This document shows, piece after piece, positions 36,301 through 47,690 of a DNA stretch of 64,000 bases; the stretch's first letter is position 1; each line of letters opens with the position of its first letter. Both the position numbers and the translations under genes were made by a program. The DNA is taken from assembly GCF_000715075.1 (NCBI RefSeq), contig NC_134087.1, forward strand, positions 188,573,276 to 188,637,275, given 5' to 3'. Under the pieces are notes generated by a model. The model was not told the origin of the DNA. It saw only the letters and a list, made by a program, of their open reading frames with translations, and made no database searches. Source of the DNA: Nicotiana tabacum. Its lineage: Eukaryota > Streptophyta > Magnoliopsida > Solanales > Solanaceae.

Positions 36301-37392
36301 TAAAGTAAAAATAAAGGAAACACGGTAGATTAAACAGAAACGAGGAAAATATTAGTCAAATACGAGAAAGGAAAGAGTATCAATCAAAAATTAGTAAAGA
36401 ACAAAGAAAGGCCTCAAACCCTAGTTGAGACTGATGCTTTGAATCGGACCAGAGATGCAAGAATCATTTAATAAAACATGTATATGGACAAAATATCGTC
36501 TAGATCTTCACAGAATCAGGATGAATCTACCCGTTATTGAGATAGTTCTTTCCAAAAATAGGGCAAGAATCTAAGTAATACCATAAAAGAGCATATAATG
36601 ATAGATTAAAACAAAATAGGTAAGTAAATCATGGATTGATTCCATGTTTGAGCCGGAATAGGAGAGATTTAGGGGCAACAACGCTAAGGTTTGATAGAAG
36701 GAGGTGAAGGTTCGAGAGAGTATAGAGACAATGGGGCTGGGATAATGAGGGATTAGGGTTAGGGAGTTAGGTTTAAAGGGGTGTGAGGAGTTTGGGCCAT
36801 TGATCTTAGAGATCAATAGCCAGGATTTAAGGAGGGGTCGGGTCAGGTTGGTTAATGGATCGCGACCGGGTTGGGGAGTAATGGGTCATTGGTTTGGGTT
36901 GGGGTTATTGGATTAATGTATTGGGCTAGGTATTTTAGGCATTAGGCTAGGGGTTGGTCCGAAAATAGGTTTAGAAAATAAACTACTAGTTAAATCCCCA
37001 CTTTTAATTAATAAATAATTTGTAAAAATGGTAAATAAAATAGTAAAAATATTATTTGTACATAAAAATGTTAACAACAATTATTTATTACTATAAAAAT
37101 ATAAAAAGTTATTTTTTGGATAATAAAGTAATCATAAGTATATAACGGCTTATTATTGCAAAATATACAATGTTAGCCTAAAGATGTAAATATAATTATA
37201 ACAAGTACATAAAAAATATTTAGGGCTTAATATGGATATAAATGATGAAGTTAGATGATAAAATCATCATAAAAATGATTTGTGGTGCAATTAATGACAA
37301 TAAAATATGGGAATTAATTAATTAAAAAATCTTTAAAAATTATGGAAAACTTTGGAAAAATACTTGATAATGCTCATGCACTATTTTGAAAG

Positions 37393-37424
<32 letters not shown>

Positions 37425-37455
37425 AAATATATGAGGGAAAAATTGGGTATCAACA
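33394..37455 (-). mobile_element. 3' LTR of Ogre (4.06 kb)
   Basis: On the minus strand it starts TGTTGATACCCAATTTTTCC at 37455 and ends GGCGCGACA at 33394. It contains a degenerate tandem stretch of about 40-bp units with CCTATAGGCATGATTTCT (about 34260-34740) and a (TA)14 microsatellite. Near 33640-33710 it has about 60 bp missing from the other LTR. No genes: frames at 34960-35157 and 36571-36816 are LTR sequence, and the second recurs at 51694-51939 in the other LTR. Confidence 0.93.
37393..37420. repeat. (TA)14 microsatellite
   Basis: Pure TA run near the start of the 3' LTR. The 5' LTR has only a short TA stretch at the equivalent place, so it expanded after insertion or shrank in the other copy. 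Confidence 0.95.
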
Positions 37456-37465
37456 GCTGCCCCTC
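37456..37465 (-). promoter_or_regulatory. Polypurine tract of Ogre
   Basis: The minus strand reads GAGGGGCAGC directly before the LTR start TGTTGATACC. It is identical to the tract at 6291-6300. Confidence 0.9.
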
Positions 37466-38504
37466 CTTACTTGGAAAGGATGAAAGAGTTGTTGGGTAAA
37501 GAAATGATGATCAATTTTGATCGAATGAGGTGTTTTGAAATATACAGGCCGTACCCTGGTCTCCGAGCTGCCTACATATCTCTGGTTTTATAGGAATCAG
37601 GTCGTGTGTAGTTTTGGACCCAAGGTGAATGAAACCGATGGAATTGTTATAGGAATAGTCGTATGATTTGGAAGGTGTTCTTTTGGGAAGGATAATATTG
37701 GATGGATTTATGCGGAGTTATGAATGTGAGTCTGAAATGTAACAGATATGTTATAGAGCAAGTATCTGAATATCCATAGAGTAAGAAGCGGGAATTGATG
37801 GTGGTTGGTTATGTGTAAAATATTTGCGGAATGTGAAAGTTGCAAACAAAAACCAGAGCGAAGATTGCTCCCGTTTGAAGAACAGTTACTTCCTGGATTA
37901 CTTGCCAAACTTAAAACACGATGCGTGCAAATATATATGGATTATTGCGAGAATTTAAACATGATGCAAATTCTCTTTGGACCATGAATGTTGTCTTTGG
38001 ATGGTCAGGATGATGTCCTTAGACCAAGACGTCCTGGGCCATGAATCGTGAGATAAGTGATTCGTAGGCCATGAAATGATGTTCTCGGGCCATGAGAATG
38101 GTGCCTTTGATTCATGACGCCTTTGAATAATGATGTGCAATGCTGAGAGATCCTCAGGCTATGACATGGTGTCTTCAGGATATGAGGATGAGGCATTCGG
38201 ACTATGACGTCTTTGGACAAATTGTCTATATATCAGCCCATGAGATGCAGATACATGATGCTTGAGATAAAACAAAACAGAGTTTAGTCTTGTGTAGGGT
38301 TGGGGATAGAGCTTAGCCCCGAGAGAAGAGGATAATGCAAGGTTTGGAATAGAGCAACATTTGTGGTTATGTAAGAAGAGACGATGCTTAGTCTCGTGCT
38401 GGAAAGGCAGAGCTTAGCCTTATGCAAAATTTGAGACAATGCTTAGTTTCATGCAGGGGAAGGCAATGCTTAGCTTTATGTGAATGAGGAGGCAAGGCTT
38501 GGCC
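37466..38504 (-). other. Ogre 3' untranslated region with degenerate tandem motifs
   Basis: No coding. It contains two families of degenerate repeats. At about 37985-38220 GGCCATGA and GATGTC(C/T)T(T/C)GGAC-like words recur every 30-40 bp. At about 38280-38520 GGCAATGCTTAGCCTCATG-like words recur. This matches the known hypervariable, repeat-prone 3' UTR of Tat/Ogre elements. Confidence 0.75.
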
Positions 38505-39569
38505 TCATGCAAGATTTGAGACATGGGTTAATACTCTATGAACCATGTAAGGACCTTGCCAGTTAGGTGAAAATTTTCCTTTGGCCTCATCTTGATGTGG
38601 AAAGATCCGCTTCAACACCAGTTGCCCCGGTATAAACTGTCTTGGTTTGACCCTTTCGTTGAAAGCTCTGGACATTCTATTCTGATAAAGCTGACTGTGA
38701 CACACTGCATTCATCCTTTTTCCATCTATGAAGGCTAATTGGTCATAACGGCTTTTTATCCATTCTGCATCACTAAGCTCGGCTTGTTGTATGATCCTAA
38801 AAGAAGGAATTTCTCCCTCGATAAGAATGACACCTTCGGTACCATAAAACAGCAAATAGGGAGTTGCCCCGGTTGATGTGCGGACTGTAGTACGGTATCC
38901 CAATAAGGCAAATGGTAAGTTTCCATGCCATTGCTTATGATTCTCTACCATTTTCCTTAGTATCTTATTGATGTTCTTGTTGGCAGCTTCCATGGCTCCG
39001 TTCATTTGAGGCTTGTACGAAGTGGAGTTTTTGTGCTTGATTTTGAAAGTTTCACACATGGATTTCATCAGATCACTGTTGAGATTGGCGGCATTGTCAG
39101 TGATGATGGACTCGGGAACCCCAAATCAATAAACAATAGGATTCCTGGCAAAATCTATGATGACTTTCTTGGTTATCGCTTTGTAGGACGCAACATCAAC
39201 GTACTTAGTGAAGGAATCGATGGCCACTAAAATGAACCTATGCCAGTTCGAAGTAGTGGGTTCGATTGGACTAATGACATCGATTCCCCAGACGGCAAAA
39301 GGACAAGGTGCACTTGTTGCATTGAGTTCATTTGGAAGTACCCGTATCATATCTGCATGTATCTGGCATTGGTGGCATTTCTAGACATAACGAATGCAAT
39401 CTATTTCCATATTCATCCAAAAGTATCCAGCCTTGAGTATCATCTTGGCTAAAACAAAATCGTTCATATGTGGGCCGTAGGTTCCGACATGTATTTCCTC
39501 GAGTAATTTTGAAAATTCTTTGGCGTCAACACACCTTAATAGTCCTAGATCAGGTGTTCTTCTACACAA
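38505..39569 (-). pseudogene. Ogre integrase
   Basis: From the right: zinc-binding region (39381-39569, with HVGTYGPHM and then the distal Cys pair), catalytic core with first Asp in VWGIDVISP (39126-39350), second Asp in IITDNAANL (about 39095) and Glu in NGAMEAANKN, then a C-terminal part ending in VKPRQFIPGQLVLKRIF and NWQGPYMVHRVL (38505-39068). The D-D-E residues are all present. A TGA stop lies between the first and second parts at about 39126, where the family has an Arg codon, and further stops separate the zinc region. It would insert element DNA into the chromosome. Confidence 0.9.
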
Positions 39570-39647
39570 AATTCCTTTGCTTTTGAAGAAATGATTGGAC
39601 AGCCTCCGCAGTGTGCATTTCTGAGTATGGTTTGCCTTCTCTGAGTA

Positions 39648-40201
39648 TTATCCTTTTGCCAAATATTCCTTGATGTCATGGAACCATTGATTTCCATCTA
39701 TTTCTTCTTCGACATGGGCACAGTATGCCGGCTGATTATGGATCCTCACCGAAATGGGATCGATGAAATTCTTGTCTGGATGTTGTATCATTGAGGACAG
39801 GGTGGCCAATGCTTCTGCAAGTTCATTCTGGATTCTGGGGACATGCCGGAACTCTATCTTTGTGAACCTCTTCATCATCTCTTATACATGATGTACATAT
39901 GGCAGTATCTTGGTGTTTTTTTGTAGCCCATTCTCCTTGTACATGGTGCACAAGCAAGTCTGAATCACCGATTACTAGCAGTTTTTGAACATTCATGTCA
40001 ATGACCAAGTTGAGCCCTAATATGCATGCTTCATACTCAACCATATTATCGATGCTAGGAAACCTGAGTTTTGCGGACACCGGGTAGTGCTGACCTCTTT
40101 TCGATACCAAGACAACTCTGATACCGACTCCTTTGAAATTTGCAACTCCGTCGAAAAACATTCCCCAACCGTCGTAGGCTTCAGCAATGTCCACTCCTAC
40201 G
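39648..40201 (-). pseudogene. Ogre archaeal-type RNase H (aRH)
   Basis: Starts around DGWGMFFDGVANFKGVG with catalytic Asp in FFDG, Glu in VEYEACILGL and Asp in VIGDSDLL. This is the second RNase H that marks the Tat lineage. A frame break near 39870 leads into a C-terminal part (FTKIEFRHVPRIQNELAEALATL, 39648-39878). The catalytic triad is intact but the frame is not. Confidence 0.9.
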
Positions 40202-41808
40202 AATGAAACTTCTTCGTCAGGAAAATACGTTTTAGTGGTTTGTATTCTCCTCCTATAGGATTATCGGCAAGATGATTTGCCAATGCTTGTCCTTTGACTG
40301 CATTCTGAGTTACCTAAATGATATCGAACTTACTCAGCAATATTTGTCACTTTGCCAGCTTCCCGATAGGTATAGGCTTCTGAAAGATGTACTTTAGAGG
40401 ATCCATCCTTGATATGAGGTATGTGGCATAGGCACATAAGTAGTGCCTCAATTTCTGAGTTGTCCATTTCAGAGCACAGCAGGTGCATTCCAGTAGAGAG
40501 TACCGTGCTTCATAAGGTGTGAACTTCTTACTCAAGTAATATATGGCTTGCTCCTTTCTTCCCCTCTCGTCATGTTGTCCCAAAATACAACCCTAAGCCC
40601 CATCTAATACAGAGAGGTAGAGTAGCAGTGGTCTATTAGGTTCTGGTGGGACTAGGAGTGGTAGTGTGGACAGGTATTCCTTGATTTTGTTAAAAGCCTT
40701 CTGACAATCCATGGTCCAACTGGTTGCAACATCCTTCTTCAACATTTTGAAAATAGGTTCACATATTAATATGGACTATGCTATGAAGCAGCTGATGTAA
40801 TTTAGACATCCCAGGAAACTTATCACGTCCTTCTTGTTCTTCGGTAGTGGTAATTCTTGAAGTGCTTTAACCTTTGACGGGTCCAACTCGATTCCTTGGT
40901 GGCTGACGATGAATCCCAACAATTTTCCGGCGGGAACCGTGAATGCATATTTTGTGGAGTTTCAGTATTAAATTGTACTTCCGTAGCCAGTCAAAGAACT
41001 TCATCAAGTCTGCTATGTGATCTGTGGCTTTCTTGGATTTGATGATGACGTCATCAATATATACCTGTATTTACTTGTGTATCATATCATGGAAAATGAT
41101 TTTCATGGCCCTCATATAGGTGGCCCCAACATTCTTCAGGCCGAATGGCATCATTTTGTAGCAATACACTCCCCATGGTATAATGAAAGCAGTTTTCACT
41201 GCGTCTTCTTCGTCCATCCAAATCTGATGATAACCCGCGAAGCAATTTACAAAGGATTGGAGTTCATGCTTGGTGCAATTGTTGATCAAAATGTGAATAT
41301 TTGGTAGTGGTAAATCGTCCTTGGGACTTGCTCTGTTTAAATCTCGATAGTCAACACACATTATAACTTTCCCATCTTTCTTTGGAACCGATACAATGTT
41401 GGCTAATTAGGTTGGGTACTCAATTACCCTGAGGACCTTGGCTTTGATCTGTTTAGTGACTTCCTTCTTGATTTTTAGGCTCGTGTCTGGTTTGAACTTT
41501 CTGAGTTTATGCTTCACTAGCGGACACATTGGATTGGTAGGCAATTTATGAGCCACTGTGGATGTGCTCAGACCAGTCATGTCATCATATGACCACACAA
41601 AAATATCTTCATATTCTTTTAGGAAATGAGTGTATTCTTCCTTCTCTGATGGTGACAGCTGAATACTTATGCGAGTTTCTTTGATGGTTTCAGAATCTCC
41701 CAAATTGACTATTTCGGTTTCGTCCAGGTTGGACTTAGGCTTATTCTCAAAATTCTCAACTTCTCTGATAACTTCCTCAGGTATCTCATCTTCTTCTTCC
41801 GAGTCACT
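40202..41808 (-). pseudogene. Ogre reverse transcriptase and classical RNase H
   Basis: Starts with an acidic leader (SEEEDEIPEE, about 41800-41760) and the pre-RT region SEKEEYTHFLKEYEDIFVW (41407-41703). The RT fingers and palm follow (CVDYRDLNRASPKDD, MPFGLKNVGATY, 41071-41361). The YIDD active-site box is at about 41050. The RT connection is broken by stops, and RNase H follows at 40347-40583 (YYLSKKFTPYEARYSLLECTCCAL, LISRMDPLKYIF). Stops at about 41405, 41068 and several between 40600 and 41000. It copies element RNA to DNA in related, intact elements. Confidence 0.9.
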
Positions 41809-41857
41809 ATCCTTATGTTACGTTGTCTCATTACATGTCACGGTCGTTGGTTCATCA

Positions 41858-42062
41858 AGGTAAGAAATAGTAATGTTGTAGAAGAAAATATGAAAGATAA
41901 CGATAATAAAACATCATATTATTTGATAAATGCTGAAACGTTAAACAAAATATCATCTAGACGACTTCAAAATAATGTTTTCCAAAATAAAATACTGAAA
42001 GAAAGATGTTTTTAAAACAAAATGCTCAAAAGAATTATTTTTCAAATAACATTAGTAGCCAT
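41858..42062 (-). other. Candidate Ogre intron / AT-rich spacer between protease and RT
   Basis: An AT-rich, stop-rich 200-bp stretch lies between the coding segment ending KNWTATPSRPDESLG and the RT leader. Ogre elements are known to carry a spliced intron between protease and RT. A GT is present near the 5' side (GGTAGCATGG, about 42061) but I see no good AG acceptor at the 3' side, which may have decayed. Confidence 0.4.
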
Positions 42063-42063
42063 G

Positions 42064-43300
42064 CTACCCCAGAGACTCGTCTGGCCTGGATGGTGTGGCG
42101 GTCCAGTTCTTGAGAAATGCTCCCCTCTCCACCGTCTGAATGATAAGGCCTTCTTCCTCCTCCTCCTCAACTATCACATTGCAATCCATATCTTCGTCTT
42201 CTAAGAATAGATTCCTTAGCCTAGCCAAAGCTTCTTCTTCTTCGGATCCCCATATTGTATCGGCCTGATGGAAGGTCTGACTCAGATGCAGCACTGGCCG
42301 CTCAAGAGGGTAATAGGCACCGCACATGGTGGCGACCAATCATCATATTCTTGCAATGTACACGGATATCCAAGCCCAAAAGTTGTACCATGACGTTTCA
42401 GATATATTGGTTTGGTAATGCCCTAGAGTTTCTTTCCAAGCCTTTTGCCGAGTTCATACCCTTACCATGCCAATATGCTTTCTATTTTGCTGCTCCACCA
42501 TTTATCTTTCACAATTTCATTGACGTGCTCGATGGGGTGATAAGTCTCTCTGCCCAACTTCCTTCTATTCTCTACGACTGGAACAGTTTGGTTGGCATAA
42601 ATGGGATTCTTCCATCTTCGTGAATGATTACTTCCTGATTATTCCATTCAAGTTTTACAGCCTATTGCAAAGTGGATGCGACAGCCTCAAAGGCATGTAT
42701 CCAAGGCCATCCCAATAACAGATTATAGGAGGCGAATATGTCTAGCACCTGAAATTCAACATTGAACCAAGTAGGACCCATCTACAAACATAAATTGGTT
42801 TCCCTAATCATGGCTCCTTGCGACCCATCGAATGCCTTCACATTCATAGTTCATGCTCGTATTTCATGCAAAGTCGTGATTCTTCCATCTCCGTGAATGA
42901 TTACTTCCTGATGATTCCATTCAAATTTCACAGCCTAAAGTAAAGTGGATGTGACAACACTAACAACATGTATCCAAGGTCGTCTCAACAACAGATTATA
43001 GGAGGCGAATATGTCTAGCACCTGAAATTCAACATTGAACCAAGTAGGACCCATCTGCAAACATAAATTGGTTTCCCCAATCATTGCTCTTTACGACCCA
43101 TCGAACTCCTTCACATTCGTAGTTACTGCTCGTATTTCATGTAAAGCCTTGCCCAACCTTTTTAGAGTTGTTAGCGGACAAATGTTGAGGCTAGATCCTT
43201 CATCTACCAAAACCCTAGCAATGAACTTATCCTCGCATTGCACTATGATGTGCACTTCCCTGTTGTCGCTTAATCCCTCAGGCAGCAACTCATCTTCGTG
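42064..43300 (-). pseudogene. Ogre aspartic protease region, with internal duplication
   Basis: Catalytic motif in LVDEGSSLNICPL (about 43190-43215), keeping D-x-G. The C-terminal protease part (FNVEFQVLDI, NLLLxRPWIH) occurs twice because of a 273-bp in-frame duplication, with the first copy's GR changed to GW. After it comes an acidic linker (VIVEEEEEEGLI) and KNWTATP before the presumed intron. Stops are present in both copies. It would cleave the Gag-Pol polyprotein. Confidence 0.82.
42605..43150. repeat. 273-bp tandem duplication (91 codons) in the protease
   Basis: Unit 1 is 42605-42877 and unit 2 is 42878-43150. Both start GATTCTTCCATCT and end GCTCGTATTTCATG plus a few bases. They share nearly every base block, with scattered substitutions. 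The length is an exact multiple of three. Confidence 0.92.
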
Positions 43301-44007
43301 AAAAGTGATCTTTTGGCTTTACAACACTTGCCACACCATGTTGGACATTTCTCTACTGGTGATATTGTTGGGCACATACGCTTCATTCAACACTTTCATC
43401 AGAGCATTCCTATGCACCTCAAAATTTTGTAGCAGCGAAAGGATGGATATCTAGGCGGGAGTTTTGTTCAGATGATCAACAATAGAGTATTCTCTTTCCT
43501 GTACTTTCCTCCTTATGTCATCTGGACCAGTTTCAATAATGGGTTGTTTGGAAGCAGCTTCCTTTCTTGTTTCTCCCAAATTTTCAGGTGTATAGATTCT
43601 TCTAGCTCTGATCATCCCTTGTACAACACCAGACTCTTCCATTTTTGCTTTCCCTTTTCTCCTAGCTTCGGTAACATAATCTCAAGGTATGGAATTGGAA
43701 TTGAAAGGTAGTGTGGATGCCACCATCACCGTGAAGGTTGTGGCTACTTCTACTTCAAATAGAGTATGTGTAGTTACAGGTGCTGTCACTTCAATTTCAA
43801 ACGGAGCTGAAGCAGCTACCTCAACTTCGACCGGTGGTTGTATCTGTACCATAATAGGAGTGAGTGTGACTACAGGTTTCTTAGGGTCTTCACCTTCGTG
43901 AATAATACCAATTGACCCTTCAGGATCCCATTCTTCATCAGTTTCTATCACATTTACTCTTTTACGCCTATAATATAGGAGGGATTGTTGCGGACATTGG
44001 GTGCATC

Positions 44008-45768
44008 TTACTTTGCTTGTATGACTTTGGTATCAATCAGGGTCTGAATATTATCTTTTAGAGTGTGGCATTCATCAATGGTATGTCCCTTCATGCCAGA
44101 ATGGTATGCACATGTTTTGTTTGGGTTGACCCACTGGGAGGCGTTTTCTATGTCAACAACAGGAATATGGGTAACATATGCAGCAACCTTCAGTCTTTCA
44201 TATAGTTGGTCGATGGGTTCAGCAATAGGGGTGTATTGTATGGGTAGTCTACGATCGAAATTGGGTCTAGGTTTTTGATAGTTTTGGCGGGTTAGAGGTG
44301 AATGATAATAGGCTGGCTGGGTGTTATAAATATGGTAGGCGGTAGCAGGTTGAGGATATCTGGGAGGTGAAAGTTGGTATGTGGGTGGAGTTATTTGGTA
44401 TGTGATTGGAGATTTTGGACCTTGGGCTACCATCACTGCCCCTATCTATTTCTTACTTGATATACCCCCCGACTGTAATGCTTTGTTCGTAGCTTGTAAT
44501 GCCTCAAAATTGGTTACCATCCCGCCCTTGATCCCTTCTTCAATCCTTTCCCTGAGTTAGATGATATCAGAGAATTTGTGATTTTTGATGACCATTAACC
44601 TTTCATAGTATTGTGGATCCTGGGCCCTAACAAAGAATTTGTTCATCTGCTATTCTTCTATGCCGGCCTGACCTTTGCAGCTTCTGACCTCTATCGAGTA
44701 GCATATTCGCGGAGAGTCTCTGTCGGTTTATTCTTGAGGTTTTGTATGTAGAAGACATCTGGTGCATTTTTTGTATTGAACCTGAATCTATCCATGAAGT
44801 CTGATGCCATGCTTACCCAATTAACCCATTTCTTGGGATTTTGACTTATGTACCAGGATAGGGCGTCTCTAGTGAGACTCCTCATGAATAGCTTCATGTG
44901 AATCCTTTCATCTTTCACAACTCCCACAAGCTTATCACGGTATGTTCTCAAATGTACCTTCGGGTAACCCATTCCGTCAAACATCTCGAACTTAGGAGGT
45001 TTGTAACCCTCCGATAGTTCTATGTCTGGCTGAATGCATAGATCCTCATAATTCAGACCTTTTATTCCTTTGCCTCCTGCAACACCCTGGACTCGACTTG
45101 TGAGCTTCTTGAGCTCCTCCGCCATATTCTTAATGAGCAGGTCTTTCTCGGCAGATTCTAGTATGTATGAGATTGGTTGAGTGGAGTGGGGGTAAGGTTT
45201 CCACGTATATAGGATTATTTTGGTGGGTGTCGGGGGTTTGAGTGTAGTGGTGATCATTAGTTGAATTTTGTGGATCAGGGATAGGTTGTGAGGTATTTTG
45301 AGGAGTGTGGTAAGTGGTTTGTGGGTATTGAGTCGGGAGATGCTGGTGTTGAGGGGGAGTTAGTACTGCTGGAGGATTAGGATTTTGGGGAGGTGTTGTG
45401 TATTGATGGGGTGCGGGAGGATTTTGTGGACGTTGGGTTGGTGTGTTTTGAGGAGGTAATGGGTTTTGAGTATTTTGTTGGTTAATGTCTGGGACGTTTA
45501 GGGTGAGGGAAAGGTTTATTAGGTTGTAGACCTGCTCAAGCTCCCCTTGTAATTCTAGTATCTTCTATTCCAACTATAGGACCAAATCATTTTGCGCCGG
45601 GGGGCTCCGACCGTCTGAAGTTTCAACATTCTCTACGTGCGCAACATTTTCTTCCCGGATACCACTCATATCATCCATCTTAGCCTTTCCCTTTCTTTTC
45701 GGATTACTTGGAGGAGGAGGAGGTGGAGGGCCTCTAGATGTGGTGTGATATGCTGACGATGCCAGTAA
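44008..45768 (-). pseudogene. Ogre gag
   Basis: The N-terminal part (about 45260-45768) has a poly-Pro run followed by KRKGKAK, then a Gln/Pro-rich low-complexity stretch with two stops. The capsid core is at 44691-45257 (GYKPPKFEMFDGMGYPKVHLRTY, LTRDALSWY, FMDRFRFN, ETLREYATR). A decayed joining region follows at 44437-44690. The C-terminal part is at 44008-44436, with a Pro/Tyr/Gln-rich stretch and a CAYHSGMKGHTIDEC zinc-finger-like motif. It would form the particle capsid and bind RNA. Frameshifts near 44690 and 44437 and several stops break it. Confidence 0.88.
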
Positions 45769-46085
45769 GTGCGAACCAACCTTAGGGGATGTGAATAATC
45801 AAAATAAAGAAAAAACAAAAAGGTAAACAAGTCAGTAAGGATTCTAAAAAGTATTTGCAGTATTTAAACACGTATTGCAGGAATGTAAATTCCCATCCTA
45901 ATTGGGAACCGAGGTAGGCCTAGCGACAAGTAGATTTGGAAAAATTTAATACCGATAAATGCCTTATTTCATTAATTTAATAAATAAGACAAACCGAAAA
46001 ACGATAATAAATAAATGAGTTACTAATGGCATCTGCCTTATTACATTCAAATTCCAAAATGATTCAATAATTTGATAATCCTAAT

Positions 46086-47690
46086 CTACTTGGTCCCAGA
46101 GGGACCTTCTCCATACTTGACCCTCTTGGCTTCGTTGATCAGATTCCCTAGGTCGCGCATGTCTAGCAATAGATACACCCTTTCTAGGTGTCCTCCTTCG
46201 TTGCCCCTTGCATTCTGACAGTCTACGACCCTTTTCCTTATCTTCCCTTCCATTTCCATTAGACCCTGCTCCAAATATTCCAACCTTTCTGTCGACCTTG
46301 TAGCCATTTCCCTCCACTCATTAATTGACTCCGTGTCTATCTTGTGTTGTTCCAAATGCCTGGTCTTGGACTCAAGGACTCTTTTGCGTAGCCTTTCATA
46401 TTTCACTTGTGCTTCAGCAGCTTCATCTATGACCGTGTTTCCTCGACCAATGCCTGGCTCGACCATTCCTGCTATGCTATCTTCCAACCATGATGGGTAG
46501 AACTACACATGACCTGTGTGATATCGATCTGGCTCAATGGTATCTTTTTCCACGATAATCTTCAAATTCCACATGTGTTGGGCCTCACATTTGTATGGAA
46601 TGGCGTCGTCCTGAAAATCTGCTTTGTAATGACTCATTTTTTAGACTCGCGGTATGACTTGTTTTCTTCCAGCCTGTCTCATGACCCTGATAGGAACATA
46701 GGGATATATGACCCTTAGCCCAATCAACACCAAATGCGGAACATCCTTGGATTTGATGATGAATTCTCTATTAGGGAACCACTCGAACATCCAATGAACC
46801 TTGTCCCGGTCAAATTGCTGAAAAACTATACCTATTTTGTAGCATTCTCTGGTTGTGCAAACCTGTCTGGGATAAAGGTCAGTTTTTTCGGATAGTGGAA
46901 AGCTTTTGTGATCATTCCATCGTCTCCATGGAAACTCTTGGCGGTATTGGCCTCTCTGAAGATGTTCTAACAACCAAATCTGCAGTAGCAAGTTACAACC
47001 CTCAAAATATTTGAACCCTTTCTTGTAACAATCCAGAGCCCGGTATATTTTTTCTACAATCATCGGAACAATAGTATATGCTTGTACCTCGATTTCCTCC
47101 ATTAAAGCTTTGGTTACCATGGCCAACCTGGTGTGAATCCTGTCCCCTTGACTTGGAAACACTATCATACCCAGAAAGCAGACAATGAATACGAAAACCC
47201 TACGATGAGTCCAACCCAGGGAAGTGATGGAGAATTCGTCATGAAAGATACAGTAAGATTTGCTGTGTCTGTATCATTCATAGAGGAAGTTGAAGGGTAT
47301 GACTTCTTCAAGCATGCCAAGTCGTCACTCTTTCTCAGACCCATCATTTTTAGAAACCCCCTGCGAGTGCGATTTTCTGGTACTAGTAAACCGAGACTAT
47401 CCCTGGGTAATCGACTGAATCCTCCTATTTCCTCCAAAAGAGAATTTATTTCTATATTGCTAAAATGGAATACAACCCTTTCTCCGTCCTAGAACATGGT
47501 AGCAGCCTCGATCAGCATATTGTTGGCTAGATGTCCAATAAGGAGGGTAAGTTTCCAAGAATCCTTTTCACGTGATTTTTGTCGCTTGGCAAAAGGTTTT
47601 CCCACCAATCCAGCAATAACAGTAGTATATTTCGGACCATGCTAAACCTAGGGACTTTGTGCCTCAATTTCTGCAAAATAAACAAAGTTA
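46086..47690 (-). pseudogene. Ogre ORF1 (upstream of gag), with C-terminal coiled coil
   Basis: An extra gene before gag is diagnostic for Ogre; its role is unknown. The N-terminal part (47165-47690) has RNILLLLLDWWENLL and FLKMMGLRKSDDL. The middle part (46641-47168) has VFPSQGDRIHTRLAMV and FEGCNLLLQIWLLEHL, which is typical of the family and resembles plant mobile-domain proteins. The C-terminal part (46086-46487) is rich in Glu, Lys, Arg and Leu in heptad spacing (KYERLRKRVLESKTRHLEQ) and should form a coiled coil. Frameshifts lie near 47165 and 46640, with stops near 47490. Just upstream, at about 47672, the minus strand reads TTTATTTTGCAG, which looks like a splice acceptor. Confidence 0.82.

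Noticed and set aside
36571..36816. An 81-codon minus frame with a close copy at 51694-51939
   Set aside because: The apparent conservation comes from the two Ogre LTRs; the position corresponds to the LTR leader region with CCCTAACCCTAATCCC-type sequence, not to a gene.
38505..41808. Endogenous pararetrovirus (caulimovirid) origin for the RT/RNase H region
   Set aside because: Integrase, two RNase H domains, LTRs, primer site and target-site duplication are all present, which fits Ogre and not a pararetrovirus.
42255..42623. Plus-strand frame of 122 codons in the Ogre protease region
   Set aside because: Antisense to recognised Ogre coding; no domain.
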